A stretch of 11,612 nt of DNA from an uncultured Bulleidia sp. (GCA_934757945.1 CAKVLT010000065.1:1-11612), one strand, 5' to 3'; counted from the stretch's first letter, positions 1 to 7,748 are shown. Translations and numbers: made by a program. The notes: generated by a model not told the origin, from the sequence alone.

Positions 1-71
1 GGTTATAGCTCAGCTGGGAGAGCACCTGCTTTGCAAGCAGGGGGTCAGGAGTTCGATCCTCCTTAGCTCCA
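1..71 (+). tRNA. tRNA-Ala(UGC), 5' end cut by the window
   Basis: The gene is identical to the complete tRNA-Ala copy at 2771-2843 except that its first two G residues fall outside the window. The anticodon arm is CCTGC / TTTGCAA / GCAGG, giving anticodon TGC, which reads GCN alanine codons. The T arm carries GTTCGATC. The acceptor 3' strand TAGCTCC is followed by discriminator A at 71, and CCA is not encoded. A rho-independent terminator follows within 10 bp, so this tRNA is the last gene of its transcript. The promoter and any upstream tRNA or rRNA genes are off the left edge. Confidence 0.97.
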
Positions 72-73
72 CT
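1..73 (+). repeat. Direct repeat, left copy (tRNA-Ala gene)
   Basis: Positions 1-73 match 2773-2845 base for base, in the same orientation, about 2.77 kb apart. The identity stops two bases after the discriminator A, where the left copy continues with A and the right copy with T. The full repeat is probably longer to the left, outside the window. Between the copies lie feoAB and tRNA-Ile. The repeat is explained by tRNA gene duplication, but it is also a possible substrate for homologous recombination. Confidence 0.95.
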
Positions 74-78
74 AAATC

Positions 79-108
79 AACCGGACAAAATTTGTCCGGT
101 TTTTTATT
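79..108 (+). terminator. Terminator of the first tRNA-Ala transcript
   Basis: The arms AACCGGACAAA (79-89) and TTTGTCCGGTT (91-101) are perfectly complementary. The GC-rich core ACCGGAC/GTCCGGT is followed by a run of T residues to about 106. It sits just after the tRNA and 60 bp before feoAB, so it separates the two units. Confidence 0.93.
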
Positions 109-113
109 ACTTT

Positions 114-145
114 TTGCTTAACATTGTTATCTAACTTATTACAAT
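114..145 (+). promoter_or_regulatory. Candidate feoAB promoter with operator-like inverted repeat
   Basis: ATTGTTAT (123-130) and ATTACAAT (138-145) form an inverted repeat with 7 of 8 positions matching and a 7-bp spacer. TTGCTT at 114-119 could be a -35 box, with an AT-rich -10 near 137-142 that overlaps the right arm. The only gene downstream is the iron transporter, so an iron-sensing repressor of the Fur or DtxR type is the natural candidate. The repeat does not match either consensus closely. The inverted repeat is seen directly; the regulator is inferred. Confidence 0.4.
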
Positions 146-169
146 AGTGTTGGGAGGTGAGTTAGCTGT

Positions 170-2518
170 ATGAAACTCAACGAACTCAAAATAGGACAGA
201 GCGCCTATATTACAACCGTAGAAGGACAAGGGGCTACACGTCAGCACTTTCTGGATCTTGGAATTATCCCAGGCATGGAAGTCACCCTTGTAAAATATGC
301 ACCAATGAATGACCCAATTCAGGTCATGGTATCGGGATATGAATTAACCATCCGTCTGGAAGATGCAAAACAGATTGGCATTAAAGACGTACACACAAAG
401 AAACAAACCGAAAATACTTTGAAAATAACTTCAGATATCGGGCATCCTCGTCTGGGCGAAACGTATGATACGCAAGCCTATCGTGACGAGCACAATCACA
501 AGCCAAAAATTGAAGGAAAACTTGTTTTTGCTCTGGCAGGTAACCAGAACTGCGGCAAAACCACCCTGTTCAATCAGCTGACAGGCAGTAACCAGCATGT
601 AGGTAACTTTCCAGGGGTAACTGTAGACAGAAAAAGTGGTTCGATTATCAATCATCCGGAAACAGAAGTAGTAGATCTTCCGGGAATTTACTCCCTGTCT
701 CCTTATACAAGTGAAGAAATCGTTTCAAGAAAGTTTATTCTTGAAGAAAAACCAACTGCTATCATTAATATAGTAGATGCGACCAATATTGAAAGAAATC
801 TCTATCTGACACTACAACTTTTAGAGTTAGGCAAGCCAATGGTCATCGCCTTAAACATGATGGACGAATTAAGTGGTAATGGCGGTGTGATTCTTATCAA
901 TAAAATGGAGGAAATCCTGCAGGTACCTGTGATTCCTATTTCCGCGGCTAAAAATCAGGGCATTCATGAACTGATAGAGCATGCACTGCACATTGCCACT
1001 TATCAGGAATGTCCTGCAAGAGATGACTTCTGTGATAAAAATGATCACGGAGGCGCAGTACACAGAGCAATCCACGGTATTATGAGTCTGATTGAAGATC
1101 ATGCAGAAAGAGCAGATCTTCCTGTACGTTTTGCGGCAAGTAAACTTATCGAAAAAGATGAGCTCATAGAAAAGCAGCTCGCCTTAAGCGATAACGAAAA
1201 AGACATGGTACAGCACATCATCTCTCAGATGGAAACAGAAAGAGGTCTGGACAGAGCCGCTGCCATTGCGGATATGCGCTATACCTTCATACGCTCCTTA
1301 TGCAGTAAAACAGTTGTCAAACCACATGTCTCCAAAGAACAGGTACGTTCAGAAAAAATAGATGCTGTTTTAACAGGAAAGTGGACCGCCATCCCTGTAT
1401 TTGTACTCATCATGGCGTGTGTATTCTATTTATCTTTCAATGTCATCGGCGCCTTTCTTCAAAGTCTTCTGGATGAAGGCATTACCATCCTGACACAGGC
1501 AACCGATACATTGTTAACCACTCTGGATGTGTCCATACCATTACACAGTCTGATTATCGATGCCATTTTCAAAGGAATAGGCAGTGTCATCAGTTTCGTC
1601 CCGATCATTGTCATCTTATACTTCTTCCTGTCTTTACTGGAAGACAGTGGCTATATGGCACGTATTGCGTTTATAATGGACAAGCTATTACGTAAGATTG
1701 GATTATCAGGAAGAAGTATTGTGCCTATGTTAATAGGGTTTGGATGTACAGTTCCTGCCGTTATGTCCACAAGAACTCTTCCATCAGACAGAGACAGAAA
1801 AATCACCAGAATGTTGATACCATTCATGTCTTGTTCTGCAAAAATGCCTGTCTATGGTTTCTTTGCCAATGCCTTCTTCCCTCACTATGCAGGCCTTATT
1901 ATGACAGCCATGTACTTTATTGGTATTCTGATGGCTATTCTTGTAGCATTGATACTGAATCACACTGTCTATACAGGAGAAGCCGTACCATTTGTCATGG
2001 AATTACCGAATTATCGTATTCCTTCCATGAAGTCTGTCACACAGCTCATGTGGGAAAAAGCAAGAGACTTTCTTCAAAAAGCTTTTACTGTCATTTTCCT
2101 TGGCACTATCGTTGTATGGTTCTTACAGAACTTTGATTTCACTATGCACATGGTAGAACATTCTGATCAAAGCATTCTGGCATATCTTGCAGGTCTTTTA
2201 ACACCTTTATTTGCACCATTAGGATTAGATAACTGGAAACTTGTAACAGCACTTATCTCCGGATTTATGGCTAAAGAAAGTGTCGTTTCCATGTTAACAA
2301 TATTGTATGGAAGCACAGAAGCTTTACAGACTTCCATCTCTGCAGTATCCGCTTTTACTTATCTTGTATTCTGTTTGCTGTATACTCCGTGTATTGCCGC
2401 ATGCAGTGCATATTCTAAAGAAGCAGGTAAAAAAGAAATGTTCAGGATGGTAGTTTTCCAGATAGGGATTGCCTGGATTGTTGCCTTTATCCTGCATACC
2501 ATACTTGTAATACTTTAA
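170..2518 (+). CDS. feoB: FeoA-FeoB fusion, ferrous iron transporter
   Basis: This protein imports Fe2+ across the cytoplasmic membrane. It has 782 residues, against roughly 700 for FeoB alone. The extra N-terminus (about 1-72) is a complete FeoA/SH3-like domain, including the stretch FLDLGIIPGMEV. After a linker, the FeoB G domain shows G1 GNQNCGKT (124-131), the G2 threonine in NFPGVT (T151), G3 DLPG (169-172), G4 NMMD (229-232) and a G5-like SAAK (258-261). From about 404 onward it is polytopic, with the Gate motifs GCTVPAVMSTRTL and CSAKMPVYG and the late motif TPCIAACSA. The start is supported by GGGAGGTGA at 152-160, ten bases before the ATG. The gene stands alone between two terminators. 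No separate feoA or feoC is present, which the fusion makes unnecessary for FeoA. Nothing essential is missing. Confidence 0.97.
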   Translation: MKLNELKIGQSAYITTVEGQGATRQHFLDLGIIPGMEVTLVKYAPMNDPIQVMVSGYELTIRLEDAKQIGIKDVHTKKQTENTLKITSDIGHPRLGETYDTQAYRDEHNHKPKIEGKLVFALAGNQNCGKTTLFNQLTGSNQHVGNFPGVTVDRKSGSIINHPETEVVDLPGIYSLSPYTSEEIVSRKFILEEKPTAIINIVDATNIERNLYLTLQLLELGKPMVIALNMMDELSGNGGVILINKMEEILQVPVIPISAAKNQGIHELIEHALHIATYQECPARDDFCDKNDHGGAVHRAIHGIMSLIEDHAERADLPVRFAASKLIEKDELIEKQLALSDNEKDMVQHIISQMETERGLDRAAAIADMRYTFIRSLCSKTVVKPHVSKEQVRSEKIDAVLTGKWTAIPVFVLIMACVFYLSFNVIGAFLQSLLDEGITILTQATDTLLTTLDVSIPLHSLIIDAIFKGIGSVISFVPIIVILYFFLSLLEDSGYMARIAFIMDKLLRKIGLSGRSIVPMLIGFGCTVPAVMSTRTLPSDRDRKITRMLIPFMSCSAKMPVYGFFANAFFPHYAGLIMTAMYFIGILMAILVALILNHTVYTGEAVPFVMELPNYRIPSMKSVTQLMWEKARDFLQKAFTVIFLGTIVVWFLQNFDFTMHMVEHSDQSILAYLAGLLTPLFAPLGLDNWKLVTALISGFMAKESVVSMLTILYGSTEALQTSISAVSAFTYLVFCLLYTPCIAACSAYSKEAGKKEMFRMVVFQIGIAWIVAFILHTILVIL

Positions 2519-2531
2519 ACAGAATTTACTT

Positions 2532-2567
2532 ACTCTCATGCTTTCAACAACATGAGAGTTTTTTCTT
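2532..2567 (+). terminator. feoAB terminator
   Basis: ACTCTCATG (2532-2540) pairs perfectly with CATGAGAGT (2551-2559) across a 10-base loop, and a T-rich run follows. It begins 14 bp after the feoAB stop codon and closes a single-gene transcript. Confidence 0.93.
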
Positions 2568-2603
2568 TTCAGCCATTGCAGATTCTCTTTCAACTTCTTA
2601 TAA

Positions 2604-2650
2604 AACTTTTTAAAAAAGTTATTGACAAGAATACAGGTGGTTGGTATTAT
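2604..2650 (+). promoter_or_regulatory. Strong promoter for the tRNA-Ile/tRNA-Ala unit
   Basis: TTGACA (2622-2627) is a perfect -35 box, followed by exactly 17 bp and TATTAT (2645-2650), one base off the -10 consensus. Transcription would start about 15 bp before the mature tRNA-Ile. Immediately upstream of the -35 is an A/T-only symmetrical tract (arms AACTTTTT and AAAAAGTT, 2604-2620). It is placed where an UP element for the RNA polymerase alpha subunit would be. This fits a stable-RNA promoter. Confidence 0.85.
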
Positions 2651-2671
2651 ATTTAAGCATTCGATGAATAC

Positions 2672-2745
<74 letters not shown>

Positions 2746-2770
2746 CTACTTTATTCATCGTGATATATAC

Positions 2771-2843
2771 GGGGTTATAGCTCAGCTGGGAGAGCACCTG
2801 CTTTGCAAGCAGGGGGTCAGGAGTTCGATCCTCCTTAGCTCCA
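2771..2843 (+). tRNA. tRNA-Ala(UGC)
   Basis: This is the complete copy of the alanine tRNA. The acceptor stem is GGGGTTA/TAGCTCC, including G-U pairs, with discriminator A at 2843. The anticodon loop TTTGCAA gives anticodon TGC. CCA is not encoded and must be added enzymatically. It lies 25 bp after tRNA-Ile, shares its promoter, and is followed by a terminator within 10 bp. Confidence 0.98.
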
Positions 2844-2845
2844 CT
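2773..2845 (+). repeat. Direct repeat, right copy (tRNA-Ala gene)
   Basis: This is identical to 1-73 over all 73 bases, in the same orientation. See the left copy. The sequences diverge on the 3' side and the terminators differ completely, so the duplication seen here is confined to the gene itself on that side. Confidence 0.95.
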
Positions 2846-2852
2846 TTGAAAG

Positions 2853-2880
2853 ATATCCATTAATTTGGATATTTTTTTTG
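2853..2880 (+). terminator. Terminator of the tRNA-Ile/tRNA-Ala unit
   Basis: ATATCCA (2853-2859) pairs with TGGATAT (2866-2872) across a 6-base loop and runs into eight T residues. It starts 9 bp after tRNA-Ala. It faces the end of the leftward ABC operon. Confidence 0.9.
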
Positions 2881-2926
2881 TTTGGAATTTGAAGAAGCTG
2901 TTAAGAGTAGAAGCGAAATTTCACAG

Positions 2927-2967
2927 AGAAAAAGAGATTCACAACTCTATTTTAAGTGGGAATCTCT
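2927..2967 (-). terminator. Probable terminator of the leftward ABC operon
   Basis: Read on the minus strand, AGAGATTC (2967-2960) pairs perfectly with GAATCTCT (2940-2933), and a short inner helix with bulges is possible. The T run TTTTT (2933-2929) follows. It lies about 150 bp past the permease stop codon, giving that transcript a long 3' untranslated tail. I see no convincing gene in the 235 bp between the tRNA terminator and the permease. A second hairpin at 3065-3085 lacks a T tract. Confidence 0.6.
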
Positions 2968-3114
2968 GTAAGAAAATGAATGATAGTTTGGGAACGAAAC
3001 GATTACTGCTTATGCTTAGTTTAAATTTGCATGTTTACGTAATGAAAATTATATATGATTGTTGCTGCACTTATTCTGTGTGCAGTATCAAGTAACTGTT
3101 CTTAAAGTCTCAAA

Positions 3115-4998
3115 TCATTTCTGCGTCAGTAAAATTAGTATACCCATGCCTATCAATGCTATGGAAATGGCAAGTAAATAGTTTCTGATTTTCAACTTAA
3201 TTGCAAGTGTCTTAATAATCCATGTATATAGAAGTGCGGATCCAATCTCTAATGAAAAGGTCAAAGCTAAAAATACTATGTATGGAAGTCTACCAGCTTT
3301 AACACTGAGATTATAAAAGCCATATATATTTGCAGCTTTATAATAAACGGGAAGGAAACAAATCATCCACATGAACAAAATATGAATAAAAATACAGATA
3401 TGTTTCCATTTATAAACAGTACTCTTTTTATCAGTACTGTTGTAAAGAATAATCATTCCAGATTCCTGTTCAACACCATAAGCCGTGGATACTGGATAGC
3501 AGACGCCTAAAAGCATCATAAATATAAAGAACAATATAGTTTTTATACCTGTATGGCTTTTAAGCCACATGTAGGATAATCGATTTGCAAAGATATCATT
3601 TTCTTGTAATACGTTATATTGCTGTACTGCCATTTCAAATCCGAGTTTTCTTTGGTAAAGCTCTCCTGTAATATCTTGTGATAAATAAACTTGTTCCTGA
3701 TTCAGATATTCTTCTTTGTCTGGATTTTTTTCTCCTGTCAGAATCTGAGCATATTTACTGTAAAACATTTCCGGTTGGGATAGCTGAAGTCTGAAATTCT
3801 TCATGATTGGTATCTGGAGACATAACATGATTAGTAGTGTAAGAATACCAGACTGTACGATCCAGTATTTTTTAATTTCATTCCAGGCTAATATACCTTT
3901 CATGTGATTCCGTGAATGTCTGGTATTTATATATTGGGTTTTGAGTACTGTGTTTTTGCTGAAAGAAAAACCACGATAAAAGACAATACATTGTATACAT
4001 AAAGCTGTGCCGAGGATAATCCAGAATCGATTTACTGGTATTGAGCATATGTTAAGATAAATCACTGAACTCATCCATTCCTGTATACGAATCTGACGAA
4101 ATGGATTTAGGGATCTGATCATTAAACTGGAACTGTTATATGTGGAAACAGACACCAGAAGAAATAAACCTATCAGGAAGAAAAACTGCCATTCTTTTTT
4201 TGACAAAGAACTCAGAAGAATAAAACAGAATGTAAACGAACTGAGCAAGATACATTTTAATGTGATGGATAGTATTATCCACTCTAAGATGTTGGCATGG
4301 AACGGAAAAAGCCACATGTCGTAAAGTCCTTGAACCGGATCGCTGAAATGCCCAGTTCCAAGCATAATGGAAGCAGTGCCAAATTCTATCAGTTGCATAA
4401 GTAAAAAAATACTGATAACAAAAAATGATGTGGCTAAGCATTTATTGCGGTAAAGTTTTTTTCTTCCATTTTGAGTTGCATTTATAAGAAATTGAAGAGG
4501 TTCTTTCTTTTCCTGAAGAAAGAGTATAAAACAACACAAAAGGGATATCAGGATAGCAACAGAAGAAGAATACCATGAGGAAAGAAATTTTTCTGTACCT
4601 CCATAAAACCTGACAGGAACTGTCAGATTTTGCACCTTGCAAAAAGCAGTTAATGATTTTTGTATCGAAACAGTTTCATAATTACTTTTTGTAATACCTA
4701 ATTGCATTTTTAATGCATTTTCACGAATCAGTTGCTTTATACTCTGGGAATGATTCTTTTGATCATTCATTCTGTTTAATGTTTCTGTTTCTGCATTTGA
4801 ATACAGTGTTGGTACAGATTCATGGGTTTCCAGAAATGATTCAGGATGATCATAAAAACTGCGGATAATTCTGTAATCATTTCCTTCAGGAGAGATATAC
4901 ATGGATTGAACAAACATGATAGATGAAACAATTATCAGCAATAGTGAAATCATCAGTAACCATCTGTTTTTTAGTAATTTACGTAATTCAAAAAACAT
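3115..4998 (-). CDS. ABC-2-type permease, tandem two-half membrane protein
   Basis: This is the membrane component of an ABC transporter whose ATPase is encoded just upstream. Its start overlaps the ATPase end by 11 bp, with AGAGG six bases before the ATG. Hydrophobic segments lie near 13-32, 145-162, 187-206, 238-264, 271-285, 324-341, 381-397, 486-504, 532-553, 572-594 and 606-624. Two large hydrophilic regions (33-144 and 398-483) each follow the first membrane segment of a half. The halves (1-365 and 366-627) look like a fused repeat: the cytoplasmic loop E166...NAT (173-175)...Y183..K186 is echoed by E512...NST (520-522)...Y529..K532. This loop pattern and the N-terminal ELRKLLKNRW are typical of ABC-2 permeases. 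The substrate cannot be told from sequence; export of a peptide or drug, or self-immunity, are possibilities. The gene is intact and ends in TGA. Confidence 0.85.
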   Translation of the reverse strand: MFFELRKLLKNRWLLMISLLLIIVSSIMFVQSMYISPEGNDYRIIRSFYDHPESFLETHESVPTLYSNAETETLNRMNDQKNHSQSIKQLIRENALKMQLGITKSNYETVSIQKSLTAFCKVQNLTVPVRFYGGTEKFLSSWYSSSVAILISLLCCFILFLQEKKEPLQFLINATQNGRKKLYRNKCLATSFFVISIFLLMQLIEFGTASIMLGTGHFSDPVQGLYDMWLFPFHANILEWIILSITLKCILLSSFTFCFILLSSLSKKEWQFFFLIGLFLLVSVSTYNSSSLMIRSLNPFRQIRIQEWMSSVIYLNICSIPVNRFWIILGTALCIQCIVFYRGFSFSKNTVLKTQYINTRHSRNHMKGILAWNEIKKYWIVQSGILTLLIMLCLQIPIMKNFRLQLSQPEMFYSKYAQILTGEKNPDKEEYLNQEQVYLSQDITGELYQRKLGFEMAVQQYNVLQENDIFANRLSYMWLKSHTGIKTILFFIFMMLLGVCYPVSTAYGVEQESGMIILYNSTDKKSTVYKWKHICIFIHILFMWMICFLPVYYKAANIYGFYNLSVKAGRLPYIVFLALTFSLEIGSALLYTWIIKTLAIKLKIRNYLLAISIALIGMGILILLTQK

Positions 4999-5869
4999 GT
5001 TGAGCCTCTTCGAAGTAATGCATATAGACTTCTTCTAATGTTGGTATAGCCTCTTCACAGATGTATGCAGGTGGAGTGTCTCTGATGATTCTTGCTCGCA
5101 TTCCTTTCATGTCACGGATATACCCGGTAATTATTTTTTTATGATCGTTTTCAAAAAGAGTCAGTTGTTCCTCATTCATATGCACATCAAAAACCATTCC
5201 TTGAAGTTCAGAGCATAGTGAAGCAACTGAATCGTGAGTTAATATTTGGCCTTTCTTTAAAAGAATGACTTCTTTTGCAATGTATTCAATATCAGAAACG
5301 ATATGTGTTGATATTAATACAATACTATCCTTGGATAGTTCGCCGATTATTCTTGCAATGGCAATTCTTTGTTTTGGATCCATTCCGGCAGTTGGTTCAT
5401 CTAAAATAAGAAGTTTTGGATGATTTAGTAAAGCCTGTCCTAATAATAGTCTTTGGCGCATACCACCAGAAAAAGTTTTGATTTTGTGATCTCGCACTGT
5501 ATATAATTCCAGCTTTGACAAAAGCTGATGAATTTCTGTATCTGCTTCTTTCATATGCATATCTTTTAATGAAGCAATATAATACATAAATTCCTGTGCA
5601 GTAAAATTAGGATAAAAAGTTTGTATCTGAGGCATATATCCTAATGCATGATAAAAAGAGTGACTATTCTCTCTCACGTTTATCCCATTCCACAGTATCT
5701 TTCCTGAAGTTTGATGAAGGTTTCCAGTAATTATGTTCATTAAGGTACTTTTTCCTGATCCATTTGGCCCTAAAAAGCCATAAATTCCTGGTGTAAGGAC
5801 AATACTGACATTATTTAAAGCACAAAGATTTCCGTACCTGTGTGTAATGTTTTGGATTGTGAGTTCCAT
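4988..5869 (-). CDS. ABC transporter ATP-binding protein
   Basis: This cytoplasmic ATPase would power the permease encoded immediately downstream. All nucleotide-binding motifs are intact in 293 residues: Walker A GPNGSGKST (34-42), Q-loop Q81, signature FSGGMRQR (133-140), Walker B LLILDE (153-158), D-loop GMDP (162-165) and H-loop H189. The last 80 residues form a C-terminal extension (about 210-293) common in CcmA/BcrA-like export ATPases. The start codon lies 17 bp after the end of the lipoprotein frame, with only a weak ribosome binding site (AAAGAGTGA), so translation may rely on coupling. The end overlaps the permease start by 11 bp. One ATPase with one two-half permease would make a complete transporter if the ATPase dimerises. 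The transported substrate is unknown. Confidence 0.95.
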   Translation of the reverse strand: MELTIQNITHRYGNLCALNNVSIVLTPGIYGFLGPNGSGKSTLMNIITGNLHQTSGKILWNGINVRENSHSFYHALGYMPQIQTFYPNFTAQEFMYYIASLKDMHMKEADTEIHQLLSKLELYTVRDHKIKTFSGGMRQRLLLGQALLNHPKLLILDEPTAGMDPKQRIAIARIIGELSKDSIVLISTHIVSDIEYIAKEVILLKKGQILTHDSVASLCSELQGMVFDVHMNEEQLTLFENDHKKIITGYIRDMKGMRARIIRDTPPAYICEEAIPTLEEVYMHYFEEAQHVF

Positions 5870-5886
5870 ATAATCACTCTTTCTGT

Positions 5887-7110
5887 TTATTTTCTTACAT
5901 TGACAATTTGTTTGAAATTGCCATTAAGATAGTTGCTTTCACTGATCCATCCAGTTATCAAAGCATCTGAAGTACTGTCAGAATATCTGCCGATTTCTCC
6001 GTGTTCTGTCAGGTAAACGGGAGTGAATTTTGTTACCTGTTTGTCTGAATCAATCATAGATGGGAAGTTGATCTTATTGTTGCCATCTGAATCTATCATG
6101 TTTTCTTCTAGTGAAGAGCCGTCAACAGCTTTTTCAAGGAATCGTACCTTATTTCCAAAGAACCATGCACTAAGAATGGTTTTATCGGATTTGTAGATTA
6201 TTGAGTTGTCTAAAGAGGATAGATTTAAAATATGAATGGTATCAGATTCTATATAAACAAGAGTATCTTTGTTTATTAACTGATTCATGTCACTGAACAC
6301 ATTGAATCCGTTATCTGAGTCTGTTATTTTTACCTGTTCTCCAGATTCCAGATTTAATACATTTAATTCGTGGTAAGGTACGATTTCACCATTTACTGAT
6401 TCCTTGGTTTGAGAGTGCACAATAACAGCAATTTTACCATTACCACCGAAAAAGTTGTCATCTTCATTTAAATCAAATAGCTGAGTATGTTCACAGGTCT
6501 CTAAATTAATTGTATCGATATATCCGCTGCTTTTGGTCTGGAACGTATCTGAATCTGTTTCAAAATGAGTGACGCTTATATATAGAACATCATTTGACAA
6601 AAACATAGAGTTAATAAGTTCATAGACACTGCCGTCATTGGATCTTTCATAGGTTAAAAGTATTTTTCTATCGTTAGATTCTGGATTATGCTGAATTAAT
6701 TCAAAAGCATCATATTCATTTTTTCGTATGTAATACCATTGTTCATGTCATGTAATAAACTGCAAAGCATTGCCAATATAGCAATGGCAGGTGTAATCCG
6801 TATGTTTACATCCTGTTTCAAAACAGTAATAAGTAAATTGACTGGAGATAGAAGGGTCACAGTATTGCACTGCGGTTCCAAGAGCCAATAGGCCATTTCC
6901 TTCACCTGAAGGAACAATACTTCCATCATCTGTAAATGCAGCATGCATATTGCTGAAATCAGTTAATGCAAGTTCGGACGAAGGGATGTTTACAGAATTG
7001 CTTTCATTATTTTTTGAAGATTGGTTGATTTGTTTTGGAGTAGATACCTTTGTTGCACCGCATCCTGATAGTACTAATGAGGATAGCAGTATATAGATGT
7101 TTTTTTTCAT
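5887..7110 (-). pseudogene. Propeller-like lipoprotein gene broken by one in-frame TGA
   Basis: The frame runs 408 codons without a shift, but codon 121 is TGA (6750-6748). The first 120 residues begin with a lipoprotein signal (MKKNIYILLSSLVLSGC, lipobox LSGC, Cys17), then a Ser/Asn-rich linker and the motif CFETGCKHTDYTC. The reading continues after the TGA with HEQWYYIRKNEYD and on to a natural TAA at 5887. The C-terminal part has repeating short beta-strand patterns (for example YIDTINLETCEHTQLF and HELNVLNLESGEQVKI) like the blades of secreted beta-propeller lipoproteins found in gut Bacillota. AAGGA lies eight bases before the ATG at 7110. It precedes the ABC ATPase by 17 bp, so it was probably the surface partner of that transporter. 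Alternatives are readthrough of TGA or separate expression of the downstream part from an internal start such as ATG at 6606. A nonsense mutation is simplest. Confidence 0.8.
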
Positions 7111-7128
7111 AATAAAATCCTTACTAAT

Positions 7129-7407
7129 TTAAAAATGAATGCTGATATCAGATGGAGTAGTTCAGTCTGCGTACATAATAATTCTTCCGTTGCCTGAAAT
7201 AAGAGATTAAACCTGGCCAGAGCCATATGGTCAATTAGCATAATTTGAATAAGAAATGCCTGAGCTGGTAACTGTTTTGTCGGATCCATAGCCGTAAACC
7301 TAATCGTAATTGTATGTATTAAAATAAGCTGTAACGGTATTATGCTGTCTCATAATATATGCGTCTGTTTGACATGCATCCTATAAACTGTTGCCAGACC
7401 TTGCCAT
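7129..7407 (-). pseudogene. Decayed Tyr/Ser/Gly/Asn-rich coding frame, possible bacteriocin-like peptide
   Basis: One minus-strand frame between the candidate operon promoter and the lipoprotein gene reads like protein but is broken by stops at 7381-7383, 7300-7302, 7231-7233, 7207-7209 and 7162-7164, ending at 7129. Readable pieces include TVTAYFNTYNYD, VYGYGSDKTVTSSG, ISYSNYAN, PYGSGQV and SLISGNGRIIMYAD. The mix of GYG, SS and YSNY followed by short Gly-rich pieces recalls lactococcin-972-family bacteriocins. Those peptides are commonly encoded beside an ATPase and a large membrane protein, as here. I cannot run an alignment, and this AT-rich stretch may have no ancestor of that kind. No signal peptide is recognisable upstream. 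No intact gene was found in this 300-bp interval. Confidence 0.35.
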
Positions 7408-7445
7408 ATTATTTCCCCATTATTTTTTCGTCTTTATCTATAAAA

Positions 7446-7474
7446 AAACTAGCATAAAGGTGCAATGCTGTCAA
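7446..7474 (-). promoter_or_regulatory. Candidate promoter of the lipoprotein/ABC operon
   Basis: On the minus strand, TTGACA (7474-7469) is a perfect -35 box, followed by 17 bp and TAGTTT (7451-7446), a poor -10 box. An alternative -10, TATAGA, lies a few bases downstream. A start here would give a leader of about 330 bases containing the decayed frame before the lipoprotein ATG. No better promoter was seen closer to 7110. Confidence 0.35.
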
Positions 7475-7556
7475 TGATGTGCACAGAAGTTTAGTTTGGT
7501 AATGCAGAATGCAAACTTTTCACTTTAGAATATTCTTTTGCCAATATATGATAGGG

Positions 7557-7748
7557 TTATTTGGAAATGACGAAGCTGAAGACATTATCATTAATCTTAA
7601 TATCTGACAGCCAGTCAGAAGTTTTCAAATGTTGATAAAAGGCTTCTAAAAAGTCTGGCAGTCTTTCTCCAAATTCATCAGTATAATTTAAAAATATAGT
7701 ATATTGTGTTGTTTGTTTTGGTGTTGTATACTGAAAACAGATAACTTG
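7557..7748 (-). pseudogene. C-terminal fragment of an unrecognised protein
   Basis: An open stretch of 63 codons on the minus strand ends in TAA at 7557 and has no usable start codon or ribosome binding site. A stop (TAA) bounds it upstream. It reads like real protein: pieces TTPKQTTQYTIFLNY, DEFGERLPDFLEAFY and HLKTSDWLSDIKIND, then a hydrophobic end VFSFVISK. The composition (mixed charged residues, one Trp, helix-like DFLEAFYQHL) is unlike random AT-rich translation. I do not recognise the family. It lies between a terminator and the lipoprotein operon promoter, and its 5' portion seems to have been lost. Confidence 0.4.

Noticed and set aside
3065..3085. Hairpin CTGCAC/GTGCAG downstream of the permease as the operon terminator
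   Set aside because: No T tract follows on either strand; the hairpin at 2927-2967 is the better terminator.
2865..3095. Plus-strand open frame of 76 codons after the tRNA pair
   Set aside because: Its start lies inside the tRNA terminator, it has no ribosome binding site, and it crosses the terminator of the opposing ABC operon. The composition is not convincing.
6748..6750. Selenocysteine or reassigned TGA as explanation of the lipoprotein stop
   Set aside because: No hairpin typical of a selenocysteine insertion element was evident just downstream, the site is not a redox motif, and the permease uses TGA as a normal stop. It remains possible but less likely than a nonsense mutation.
7107..7289. 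Minus-strand open frame of 60 codons overlapping the lipoprotein start
   Set aside because: It has no ribosome binding site and a hydrophobic, non-distinctive composition. The frame beside it reads more like decayed protein.
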